A DNA stretch of 64,000 nt from JAHBWV01 sp964588385 (lineage in GTDB: Bacteria > Planctomycetota > Phycisphaerae > Phycisphaerales > UBA1924): assembly GCA_964588385.1 (NCBI GenBank), contig CAZPPG010000009.1, positions 1 through 64,000 on the forward strand. Direction: 5' to 3'. Each line of letters opens with the position of its first letter. Within the stretch, counting starts at the first letter, position 1. A program made the position numbers and the translations under genes. Below the pieces are notes generated by a model that made no database searches, was not told the DNA's origin, and saw only the letters and a program-made list of their open reading frames with translations. Shown here one piece after another: positions 1 through 7,885 of the stretch.

Positions 1-1913
1 GCATCACCTCACTCACCGACGGCTACCACCAGATCCTCGACAACGTCAGCGTCCTGCAGTGGAAGCTCACCAGCGCATACTTCAACGGCGATGCCGTCCA
101 GATTGAACTCATCGCCTACCCCGGCACCGGCGACAACCAGCTCCGCCTCTCCCATGGCGTCGCCAGCGAGCCCGCGCCCGCCAATCGCTCCATCTGCGGC
201 ACCACCGACGACCGCACACTCTCCTTCGACGATCGCTCCGCACGCATCCTCCCCGTCGGCTGCACCGGCTGGACCATCAACGATTGCAACAACTGCATGC
301 TCACCGCGGGCCACTGCCAGGGCGGAATCTCCACCATCCAGTTCAAGGTCCCCCTCTCCAACTCCGGCGGCGGCCTCGTCAACCCCCACCCCGACCACCA
401 ATACGCCACTGACTCCTCCAGTCTCCAGGGCAACGGAGGCGGCGGCGTCGGCAACGACTGGGCCTACTACGGCGTCTTCCCCAACTCCAACACCGGCCTC
501 ACACCCTTCGAGGCCTACGGCGTCGCACACAACCTCGACACCACGCCACCCGCCGCAGGCGGCAACGCCCGCGTCACCGGCTACGGCACAACATCCTCCC
601 CCGTCTCCAACACGTGGAACCAGGTCCAGAAGACCCACGCCGGCCCATACTCCTCCTTCTCAGGCACCACCCTCGGATACCGCATGGACACCACGGGCGG
701 CAACTCCGGCTCACCCGTCATCCACGAAACATCCGGCGACGCCATCGGCATCCACACCCACGGCGGCTGCACCACCAGCGGCGGCAACAACTGGGGCACC
801 GGCGCCAACCACGTCAGTCTCAACGCTGCACTCGCGGCGCCAAGGGGCGTCTGCGAGTGCCCCGGCCCCGAGTTCACCTTCCCCGATCCATTCCCCACAT
901 TCGTCTCTCCCGCCGGCGGCACCACCATCGACATGGACATCTCCACGGTCTCCGGTGTCAGCCCCCTTCCCGGCTCCGGCCGCCTCCATCTCGACACCGG
1001 CTCCGGCTACGTCGCCATCAACATGACCGACAACGGCGCAGGCGCGTTCACCGCAACCTTCCCGCCCATCGACTGCACCACCCCCGTCACGTACTACTTC
1101 AGCGTCCAGGGCTCCAACGGCTCGACCTACAACAGCCCGCGCGAAGGCGCCGCCGGCACGCCATACGCCGCAGTCGCCGCCTACGGCATCGCCTCCGTCG
1201 TCGATCAGGACTTCGAAACCAACGACGGCTGGACCGTCCAGAACACCGCGGTCATTCGCGGCGCGTGGGAGCGCGGCACACCCATCGGAGGCGGCTTGAA
1301 CCGCGATCCCGCCGCCGATTTCGACGGCTCCGGCCAGTGCTGGGTCACCGGCAACGCCGCCGGCGATGCCGATATCGACGGCGGACCCACCCGCCTCACC
1401 TCGCCCGCCTACGACCTCTCCGGGCTCAACAACCCCCGCGTCACCTTCGCGCGCTGGCACTCAACCTCCGGCCTCCCGCAGGACCAGTTCGTCACCGAGA
1501 TCTCCAACAACAACGGCGCATCCTGGGTCACCGTCTCCTCCGTCGGGAGCGGCGGCAACCTCTGGAAGATCGTCACCTTCGACGTCGCCGACTACGTCGC
1601 GCCCACCTCGCAGGTCCGCGTGCGTTTCTCCGTCTCGGACAACCCCGACAACACCGTCACCGAGTCCGGCGTCGACGCCTTCAGCATCTCCGACTTCGAC
1701 TGCACCGGATGCCCCTCGGATGTGAACGGCGACGGCGAGTCCGACGTCACCGACTTCCTCGACTACCTCGACGCCTTCGGATCATGCTCCGGCCAGCCCG
1801 CGCCCTGCACCGGCTCCTCCGGCGTCGATTCGGACTTCAACGGCGACACCACCATCGATGTTCTGGACTTCCTCGACTTCCTCGACGCCTTCGGACAGGG
1901 CTGCCCCGGCTGA
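1..1913 (+). CDS. Secreted trypsin-like serine protease, 5' partial
   Basis: The reading frame is open from base 3, so the gene starts before the window; 636 residues are visible. The chymotrypsin-fold triad is recognisable: His in LTAGHC (codon at 312), Asp in NDWAYYG (456) and Ser in GNSGSP (705). A beta-sandwich-like region follows. The C-terminus (about 1710-1910) carries two Asp/Asn-rich EF-hand-like units, DVNGDGESDVTDFLDYLDAFG and DFNGDTTIDVLDFLDFLDAFG, resembling type I dockerin repeats, and ends in GCPG. The protein is expected to be exported and cleave extracellular proteins. The dockerin-like tail is an attachment or sorting module by analogy only. A near-identical tail closes the protein at 40471-43044. 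Confidence 0.88.
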   Translation, partial: ITSLTDGYHQILDNVSVLQWKLTSAYFNGDAVQIELIAYPGTGDNQLRLSHGVASEPAPANRSICGTTDDRTLSFDDRSARILPVGCTGWTINDCNNCMLTAGHCQGGISTIQFKVPLSNSGGGLVNPHPDHQYATDSSSLQGNGGGGVGNDWAYYGVFPNSNTGLTPFEAYGVAHNLDTTPPAAGGNARVTGYGTTSSPVSNTWNQVQKTHAGPYSSFSGTTLGYRMDTTGGNSGSPVIHETSGDAIGIHTHGGCTTSGGNNWGTGANHVSLNAALAAPRGVCECPGPEFTFPDPFPTFVSPAGGTTIDMDISTVSGVSPLPGSGRLHLDTGSGYVAINMTDNGAGAFTATFPPIDCTTPVTYYFSVQGSNGSTYNSPREGAAGTPYAAVAAYGIASVVDQDFETNDGWTVQNTAVIRGAWERGTPIGGGLNRDPAADFDGSGQCWVTGNAAGDADIDGGPTRLTSPAYDLSGLNNPRVTFARWHSTSGLPQDQFVTEISNNNGASWVTVSSVGSGGNLWKIVTFDVADYVAPTSQVRVRFSVSDNPDNTVTESGVDAFSISDFDCTGCPSDVNGDGESDVTDFLDYLDAFGSCSGQPAPCTGSSGVDSDFNGDTTIDVLDFLDFLDAFGQGCPG

Positions 1914-1952
1914 ATCCAGTCTCCATCGAACAGCATCAGAGAAACAGAACGA

Positions 1953-2966
<1,014 letters not shown>

Positions 2967-2990
2967 AACCACGCGCGTAACCTTTCCTTG

Positions 2991-3191
2991 ATGTTCCGCA
3001 ACCTCCTCACCATCCCCGGCGCGCTCTACGAGCTGTCCCGCCTCGCCCTCATCTCGCGCTTCCGATTCAAGGGCCCGTACTGGCAGTGGCGGCTCCACAC
3101 GGCCTTCGGCAAGGGCTATCCCAGCCGCCCGGAACTCATCCGCTCCGTGCTGGAGTACGGCCGCTGGGTCCGGCGGATGCGCCGCTCCTGA
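2991..3191 (+). CDS. Small basic protein of unknown function
   Basis: This 66-residue protein is rich in Arg, Leu and aromatics (it contains FKGPYWQWR and ends RRMRRS). I do not recognise it. The ATG at 2991 is chosen because a TAACCT hexamer lies 7 bases upstream (2978-2983), a spacing seen at several other starts in this window and typical of leaderless transcripts. It follows the epimerase by 24 bp. An amphipathic, membrane-surface or RNA-binding protein would fit the composition, but that is a guess. Confidence 0.6.
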   Translation: MFRNLLTIPGALYELSRLALISRFRFKGPYWQWRLHTAFGKGYPSRPELIRSVLEYGRWVRRMRRS

Positions 3192-3349
3192 CCCCAAACT
3201 CCCGCCCGCCACGCCAGCCCGCACGCCTCTCCAGCCGATATGAAGACTGGACGCCCTCGGCCCCGGTTCGGGTGAACCGGCTCCCGCCCCATGCTATCGT
3301 GGTCTGCCCGGGAGTTGCTGCTGAACCGCGTCCTCTTGGAGCAGCTCTC

Positions 3350-3667
3350 ATGTCCGAACACGCCAATACACCCGCCGCCGCACCGGCCCCCTCCGGCGGC
3401 TTCAAGTATTTCGTTCCCGGCCTCATCGTCGGCTTCATCATCGGCGCCGTCGTCGGCGTCCTGCTCCCCGAGTTCGCCGACCGCGGCGGCCCCCGCCTGC
3501 AACCACCGACAGGCTCCGGAGAGCCGCGCCTTCACGATGAAGAAGCCAAGATGAACGCCGGTCAGTTGCCCCCGGAGACGACGCCGGAAACCACCCCCGA
3601 GCCCACGCCCGACTCCAGCGGCACGACCGCACCTGACTCAGCACCCCCCGCCCCCAGCGGCCACTGA
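3350..3667 (+). CDS. Single-pass membrane protein with Pro/Thr-rich tail
   Basis: This 105-residue protein has one clear membrane helix (YFVPGLIVGFIIGAVVGVLL, about residues 20-39) with small-residue GxxxG-like spacing. A low-complexity tail rich in Pro, Thr and Glu follows. The start ATG has a GGAG ribosome-binding site 8 bases upstream. The N-terminus is short and lacks a cleavable signal, so the helix is probably an uncleaved anchor. No family is recognised. Confidence 0.65.
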   Translation: MSEHANTPAAAPAPSGGFKYFVPGLIVGFIIGAVVGVLLPEFADRGGPRLQPPTGSGEPRLHDEEAKMNAGQLPPETTPETTPEPTPDSSGTTAPDSAPPAPSGH

Positions 3668-3718
3668 GTCACTCGCCTTCGTGACTTCTTGACTTCATGA
3701 CTCGGTCACTCCGTCACT
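3666..3718. repeat. GTCACGAAGTC-type repeat (family B, copy 1)
   Basis: This low-complexity stretch is made of degenerate units such as TTCGTGACTTC, TTCATGAC and CCGTCAC. Similar stretches lie at 8686-8724, 9858-9896 and 37449-37487. It begins at the stop codon of the upstream membrane protein and ends just before the glyA stop, filling the space between two convergent genes. Confidence 0.75.
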
Positions 3719-3719
3719 A

Positions 3720-5066
3720 CTACCCCAGCGGCAGCCGCTTGCACAGCGCCCGCACATCCGAACGCACCGCTGATGTCGCCGCCGCGAGCGCGGCCTCGCC
3801 CTGAACGCCCGCGCTCAGCACGCGATCGATCAGCTCCGCCACCTCGCGCATCTCCGCTTCCTTGAACCCGCGCGTCGTCAGCGCCGGCGTTCCCAGACGC
3901 AGGCCGCTCGTCACCCGCGGCGGGCGCGGATCGTCCGGAATCCCGTTCTTGTTCGTGATGATCCCCGCCGTCTCCAGCCACTTTTCCGCATCCGCGCCCG
4001 TCAACTGCTCGCTCTTGCCGCGCAGATCGACGAGCATCAGATGATTCTCCGTGCCGCCCGAGGTGATGCGGTACCCCTTCTCCACCAGCGCGCCCGCCAG
4101 CGTCCTGGCGTTCCTCACCACCTGCTCGCAGTAGGTCTTGAACTCCGGACGCAGCGCCTCGCCGAACGCGACGGCCTTGGCCGCGATGATGTGCATCAGC
4201 GGCCCCCCCTGCACCCCCGGAAAGAGCGCCTTATCGATCTTCTTGGCCAGTTCCTCGTCATTGGTCAGGATCAGCCCGCCCCGCGGCCCGCGCAGCGTCT
4301 TGTGCGTGGTCGTCGTCACCACGTGCGCGTGCGGGAAAGGCGAGGGATGCACGCCCGACGCCACCAGCCCCGCGATGTGCGCGATGTCCGCCATCAGGAG
4401 CGCGCCGCACTCGTCCGCGATCGCGCGGAACTTCGCGAAGTCGATGATCCGCGGGTACGCCGAGTAGCCGCACATCAAGAGCTTCGGTTTGTGCTCCATG
4501 CACACCGCCCGCATCGCGTCATAGTCGATCCGCTCGTGCTCCGGATGGGCCTTGTCGTAGTGCAGGGGGTAGTGGACCGGCTTGTAGAACGTGCCCGAAA
4601 AGTTGATCTTCATCCCGTGCGACAGGTGCCCGCCATCTTTCAGCACCAGCGAGCAGAACGTGTCCCCCGGCTGCAGCAGCGCCATGAACGCGGCGGTGTT
4701 GGCCTGCGCCCCCGAGTGCGGCTGCACATTCGCGAACCTGGCCCCGAACAGCTTCTTGGCCCGCTCCCGCGCCACATCCTCGATCCTGTCGTGGAACTCG
4801 CACCCCCCGTAGTAGCGAGCGCCGGGATACCCCTCGGCATACTTGTTGGTGAGGCACGTCCCCATCGCGTGCATGACGGCGTGGCTGACGTGGTTCTCGC
4901 TGGCGATGAGCTCCAGCGTCGTCTCCTGCCGCTCACGTTCTTTGGCGATGAGTCCGGCGATCTCTGCATCCCGCACGCCGATGAGCGCGAGCGTGGAGTC
5001 GGTGATGGGATCAGCGTGGTGAGCGGTGGGGGGCGAGGCAGGGTCGGGATGCAGGGTGTTTGGCAT
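3720..5066 (-). CDS. glyA: Serine hydroxymethyltransferase
   Basis: This 448-residue PLP enzyme interconverts serine and glycine with tetrahydrofolate and feeds one-carbon metabolism. Family signatures include ELIASENHVS near the N-terminus, NKYAEGYPGARYYGG, QPHSGAQAN, and the PLP-lysine segment TTTTHKTLRGPRGG. Length matches the family (about 415-450) with a slightly long N-terminus. The ATG at 5066 is preferred over upstream in-frame starts because the earlier residues are basic, unconserved and overlap the neighbouring gene; a TATCCT hexamer lies 9 bases upstream. It stands alone as a transcription unit. Confidence 0.96.
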   Translation of the reverse strand: MPNTLHPDPASPPTAHHADPITDSTLALIGVRDAEIAGLIAKERERQETTLELIASENHVSHAVMHAMGTCLTNKYAEGYPGARYYGGCEFHDRIEDVARERAKKLFGARFANVQPHSGAQANTAAFMALLQPGDTFCSLVLKDGGHLSHGMKINFSGTFYKPVHYPLHYDKAHPEHERIDYDAMRAVCMEHKPKLLMCGYSAYPRIIDFAKFRAIADECGALLMADIAHIAGLVASGVHPSPFPHAHVVTTTTHKTLRGPRGGLILTNDEELAKKIDKALFPGVQGGPLMHIIAAKAVAFGEALRPEFKTYCEQVVRNARTLAGALVEKGYRITSGGTENHLMLVDLRGKSEQLTGADAEKWLETAGIITNKNGIPDDPRPPRVTSGLRLGTPALTTRGFKEAEMREVAELIDRVLSAGVQGEAALAAATSAVRSDVRALCKRLPLG

Positions 5067-6567
5067 AGGTAACCAAGGATATGGGCGGCCACGCCGAGAG
5101 GGCGCGCGGCTCCTTGGGGCGCAGTGTGCCGGGATTGCGGCCAATCGCGAAACACACCCGCGCCGTCAAAGTTGCTTTGAGTGGGGGGCCGGGCGCGATG
5201 TCAGGGAGGCTTGTCGTCGGCGGGGGGTGTGGGGCGGTTGGGCGGGTGTTGCTTCCGGCGCTTCTCTTGTTCGCGCTGCTCTTTCTGCTGCTGTTCGCGG
5301 GCGCGGCGGAGCGCGATGGGATCGCAGTGGTCGATGCTGGTGATGTACCAGCAGTCGGGCTGGGCTTCCGGGAAGTGGAAGAGCTTGGTTTCGAGCGTGA
5401 AGGTGAAGTGGCGCACGCCGCCTTCGCGCGGGACGAACCATGTGTGGATTTTGGTGAGCGCGTCGCCGGGCTCGTCCAGGTCGTGGGCCATGCACCAGCA
5501 GTGACCGTCGAGCTCGCCGAGAGGTGTCTCGCGGATCGCGGCGATGCGGCGGGCGGCCAGAGAAGGCGAAGAGACCACAGAGGACGCAGAGAACGCGGAG
5601 TGGCACAGAGGAGAAGAGGGGGAATGGGGGAAGAAGAAGGAGAAGAAGGGGAAGAGGTGGGGTCGGGGTCGGAGGAGTCTGAGGAGTCGGGGAGTTGTGT
5701 GCCGCAGATGGTGACGTCGGGTGTGAGGAATGCATTCAGCGTTGCGAAGCCGGTGCCGACCTCGGGCGTGTTGTTGCGGTTGATAAGGAGGGCTTGGGAG
5801 ACGATGCGCGTGATGTTGTCGGGGTTGAGGTCCGGCCGCGGGATGTCGAGGGGTTCGGGAGCGGGTGGGAGAGGGGGAGGAGCGGCGGCGCGAGGGGACT
5901 CATTGGTGTTTGCGCCAGTGGAACTGGAGCCGCGTGCGAGCGGGATCAGTGGTGAGCAGGTGGCGCGGTAGAGGGCGTGAGCGGCGCGGCGCTTCTCAAC
6001 GAGGTCGTCGGCTTCCTTCGCGCAGATCTCGAGCGCGGCGATGGCGATGTGGCGGGCTTCGGTTGCGCGGATGGTGAGCCCGAGGTGTGCGATCTTGGCG
6101 ATCTCGGTGAGTTTGGTGTGGGTGTCGGGATCGGCGAGGAAGGCCATGATCTCGTCGGGTGTGAAGCGCGGGTCGGAGAGGAGTGTGGTGATGTTGTAGT
6201 TGGCAGCGATGAAGGCGTGCAGGAGGGAAAGAGGAACCACAGAGGACGCAGAGAGCGCAGAGTGGCACAGAGGGGAGTCGGATGAAGAGGACACAGACGA
6301 AGAAGATTCACCACGGAGGGCCACCGAGGGCCACGGAGAAGAGTCGGGATCAGGAGTCGCGTTGAACGCGTAGGACGCGGAGGAACGCGGAGAAGAATGG
6401 GAAGAAGGGGCAGAGGGACTGAGGGGCACAGGGGCAGAGGGGGAAGGAGAAGACACCAGTTCCGGTTCGGACCGCTGCGCGTTCGAACCGGGAACTGGTG
6501 GCACCCGCGGCACGTCGGTGTGGCGCGGGTCGGGGGTGGGCGAGGATGTCGCGTTGTTGGCGACCAT
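5011..6567 (-). CDS. Repeat-invaded protein of unknown function, probably frameshifted (paralogue of 20398-21477)
   Basis: Translation from the ATG at 6567 begins MVANNATSSP, followed by a Ser/Pro-rich stretch (residues 38-116) encoded by a CACAGAGG-type repeat (6219-6455). A well-formed helical domain comes next (from LLHAFIAANYNITTLL to about EKRRAAHALYR), then a conserved-looking segment ending TPDVTICGTQLP. A second repeat (5558-5690) follows. Beyond it this frame gives only Ser/Pro/Arg-rich sequence running into glyA, whereas a different frame (5201-5578) looks protein-like. The second repeat has therefore probably shifted the frame, and the real product likely ends or changes frame near 5600. 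The start MVAxxAT, the helical domain layout and the repeat insertions all recall 20398-21477. No SD is present; TATCGT at 6574-6579 suggests a leaderless mRNA. Function unknown. Confidence 0.6.
   Translation of the reverse strand: MVANNATSSPTPDPRHTDVPRVPPVPGSNAQRSEPELVSSPSPSAPVPLSPSAPSSHSSPRSSASYAFNATPDPDSSPWPSVALRGESSSSVSSSSDSPLCHSALSASSVVPLSLLHAFIAANYNITTLLSDPRFTPDEIMAFLADPDTHTKLTEIAKIAHLGLTIRATEARHIAIAALEICAKEADDLVEKRRAAHALYRATCSPLIPLARGSSSTGANTNESPRAAAPPPLPPAPEPLDIPRPDLNPDNITRIVSQALLINRNNTPEVGTGFATLNAFLTPDVTICGTQLPDSSDSSDPDPTSSPSSPSSSPIPPLLLCATPRSLRPLWSLRLLWPPAASPRSARHLSASSTVTAGAWPTTWTSPATRSPKSTHGSSRAKAACATSPSRSKPSSSTSRKPSPTAGTSPASTTAIPSRSAAPANSSRKSSANKRSAGSNTRPTAPHPPPTTSLPDIAPGPPLKATLTARVCFAIGRNPGTLRPKEPRALSAWPPISLVTYAKHPASRPCLAPHRSPR
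5201..5578 (-). CDS. Downstream fragment of the repeat-interrupted gene
   Basis: This frame carries normal-looking protein, with RRIAAIRETPLGELDGHCW, THTWFVPREGG-like and CWYITSIDHCDPIAL segments, then a Gln/Glu/Lys/Arg-rich probable coiled coil and a Pro-rich end. The only start (GTG at 5578) lies inside the CACAGAGG repeat. It is therefore either the original C-terminus of the gene above, separated by a repeat-induced frameshift, or a gene re-initiating within the repeat. No family is recognised. Its Trp/Cys/His-rich core suggests a small folded domain. Confidence 0.5.
   Translation of the reverse strand: MVSSPSLAARRIAAIRETPLGELDGHCWCMAHDLDEPGDALTKIHTWFVPREGGVRHFTFTLETKLFHFPEAQPDCWYITSIDHCDPIALRRAREQQQKEQREQEKRRKQHPPNRPTPPADDKPP
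5558..5690. repeat. CACAGAGG-type repeat (family A, copy 1)
   Basis: This purine-rich stretch has units such as ACCACAGAGGACGCAGAGA and GTGGCACAGAGG. It shares a run of about 43 bp with two mismatches with the copy at 6219-6455. It lies inside a gene, at the point where its reading frame changes. Confidence 0.8.
6219..6455. repeat. CACAGAGG-type repeat (family A, copy 2)
   Basis: This long compound copy holds ACCACAGAGGACGCAGAGA, CACCACGGAGGGCCACCGAG, GCGTTGAACGCG and GGGGCAGAGGG units. It is translated in frame as a Ser/Pro-rich linker in the protein at 5011-6567. The GCGTTGAACGCG and GGACGCGGAGG units recur at 26953-27274. Confidence 0.8.
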
Positions 6568-6573
6568 GACCCG

Positions 6574-6579
6574 ACGATA
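6574..6579 (-). promoter_or_regulatory. Probable -10 element of a leaderless gene
   Basis: On the minus strand TATCGT lies 6 bases before the ATG at 6567. TTGCAC sits 16 bases further upstream and could be the -35. Transcription would then begin at or next to the start codon. Confidence 0.45.
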
Positions 6580-6816
6580 CAGCGCGGCGGGCGGCGTGCA
6601 AGTCGTTTTGGAGGGGAACCTGCGGAGTAGGGTCAAATGGGCGCACAAACACCCCTGATGCGCGCGGGTTCACTGACAACAGTCTGTCAGTGAGGGGGAG
6701 TCAAGGGCAGGAAAATGGCAAATCGCAAAGGGCCAAATGGCAAACTGGCGGATGGGGTCGGGAGGATGAGACGGGGATGCAGTGGAGCGTGTCAGAAGGT
6801 GCGAGGCTCTGGGTTC

Positions 6817-6932
6817 GGAGAGCCCCAAGGGGGCGAGATAGCCGGAGCCCGGGGCAAGCGCAGCCGCGGAGCGGCGAGCGTCGCCCCGGGTTGGCGTGGT
6901 GTGGATGCTGAGCCCTGAAGGGGCGACAGAAT
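6817..6932. repeat. AGCCCY..GGGGCGA repeat (family F)
   Basis: Two units, AGCCCCAAGGGGGCGAGATA (6821-6840) and AGCCCTGAAGGGGCGACAGA (6911-6930), flank a long stem formed by CCCGGGGC (6848-6855) and GCCCCGGG (6893-6900). The unit resembles AGCCC-GGGCGA intergenic repeats I know from planctomycetes and other phyla; that resemblance is from memory. Confidence 0.65.
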
Positions 6933-6957
6933 GTGGCAAGCTGAAGAAGAGGAGAAG

Positions 6958-7185
6958 ACGCGTGCGTCGCCTCCGGCGACTTCAACGCGTTTTTGGGAGG
7001 CCGCTGCGCGGCGGGCTTTCCACCAGTTCCGCTCGGTCGCCTGCGACGACGCTTGCTCCACTGGTGGAAACACACGTGCGGCCCGCTGGGCCGCTCAGAA
7101 AGGAGCGCGTCGCCTTCGGCGACGGAGACGCGTTTTAGGGAGGCCGCTGCGCGGCGAGGTCTCCGAGGGTCGCGGTCGCCCCCCC
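6958..7185. repeat. Composite hairpin element (family C), two tandem copies
   Basis: Copy 1a has a GTCGCCTCCGGCGAC hairpin, the core GGGAGGCCGCTGCGCGGC and then a stem CCACCAGT (7020-7027) with ACTGGTGG (7060-7067) enclosing the hairpin GTCGC-CT-GCGAC. A GCGGCCC-GCT-GGGCCGC hairpin follows (7078-7094). Copy 1b (7105-7185) repeats the GTCGCCTTCGGCGAC hairpin and the GGGAGGCCGCTGCGCGGC core. The same layout recurs at 27891-28030 and 31346-31500. Confidence 0.75.
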
Positions 7186-7195
7186 ATATTGCAAG

Positions 7196-7885
7196 TTACC
7201 GCGTGCACCACCCGCGCAAGACCTCGTCCGAAAGGTCATGCAATGTCGCGTTGCTCAGGATGTCGCCAAGCGAGCGAGGGTAATCGGCGATGGAGTCCTT
7301 GCTCGCAGCGGTTGCGAGCAGCATCGGCAAGCCGTCGATCACTACCACGCAGCAGTGACCCTTCCAGTCTGCAACGTGAGACATGGCGAACGACAACGTG
7401 CAGCCTGTCATCACCAATGCGGCTGTGTCGAGCGAGCCGCTCGCGATGTCACTTCCGAAGAACGAGTGCCGCTCAATCGTGATCGTTGAAGCACGGGGGT
7501 CGACGGTGCATCGGTTGCACACACGCCGGAACCGGACCAGTACAACGATGCTGAAGACGAATGTCAGCAGGCCACACATGGAAGCGAAAAGAGCGGTCGC
7601 CTGGCCGCTCGGCGGCAGCCCGATGGTGGGGCCTTGCCAGAGCGGCAAGACTGCCGCGAGGGCTCCCAGAACGATGCCAAGCAATGCTCCGGGATTCCAG
7701 CGGGGGGCTCGATCTTCGAGGACCAGCGTGCCATTCCAGGTTGTGCTGGTGATTCGGAAGGGCGGCGCACGCCATGCGACGAGGCGTCTGCTCGCAAACA
7801 GCTTTGCGAAGTACGGCCGACCTGCTTCCGAGGAAACGCTGCCCACTTCGGTGACCGCTCCATGTGCGTGCGGCTCGCTCGTCAA
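7196..7885 (-). CDS. Membrane protein of unknown function
   Basis: This 229-residue protein has two neighbouring membrane helices in the middle (GALLGIVLGALAAVLPLW and FASMCGLLTFVFSIVVLVRF, about residues 68-120) flanked by soluble parts. This layout resembles small proteins with a PH-like cytoplasmic domain, but I cannot assign a family. The start is a TTG at 7885 that overlaps the dus stop codon (TTGA), so it is probably translated by coupling to dus. It has fewer GC-ending codons than its neighbours. Confidence 0.65.
   Translation of the reverse strand: MTSEPHAHGAVTEVGSVSSEAGRPYFAKLFASRRLVAWRAPPFRITSTTWNGTLVLEDRAPRWNPGALLGIVLGALAAVLPLWQGPTIGLPPSGQATALFASMCGLLTFVFSIVVLVRFRRVCNRCTVDPRASTITIERHSFFGSDIASGSLDTAALVMTGCTLSFAMSHVADWKGHCCVVVIDGLPMLLATAASKDSIADYPRSLGDILSNATLHDLSDEVLRGWCTR

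Larger units (their letters stand above)
6568..7195. repeat. Gene-free repeat island
   Basis: These 628 bases hold no credible gene. In order there is a perfect 8-bp-arm hairpin CACTGACA/TGTCAGTG (6671-6692), an AAATGGCAAA-containing direct repeat (about 6713-6746), an AGCCCY..GGGGCGA repeat pair around a CCCGGGGC/GCCCCGGG stem (6817-6932), and two copies of the composite GC-hairpin element (6958-7070 and 7105-7185). It separates two divergent-looking minus-strand units. Confidence 0.8.

Noticed and set aside
6568..7195. Possible insertion sequence remnant
   Set aside because: No transposase fragment, terminal inverted repeats or target duplication could be seen; short repeats explain the region.
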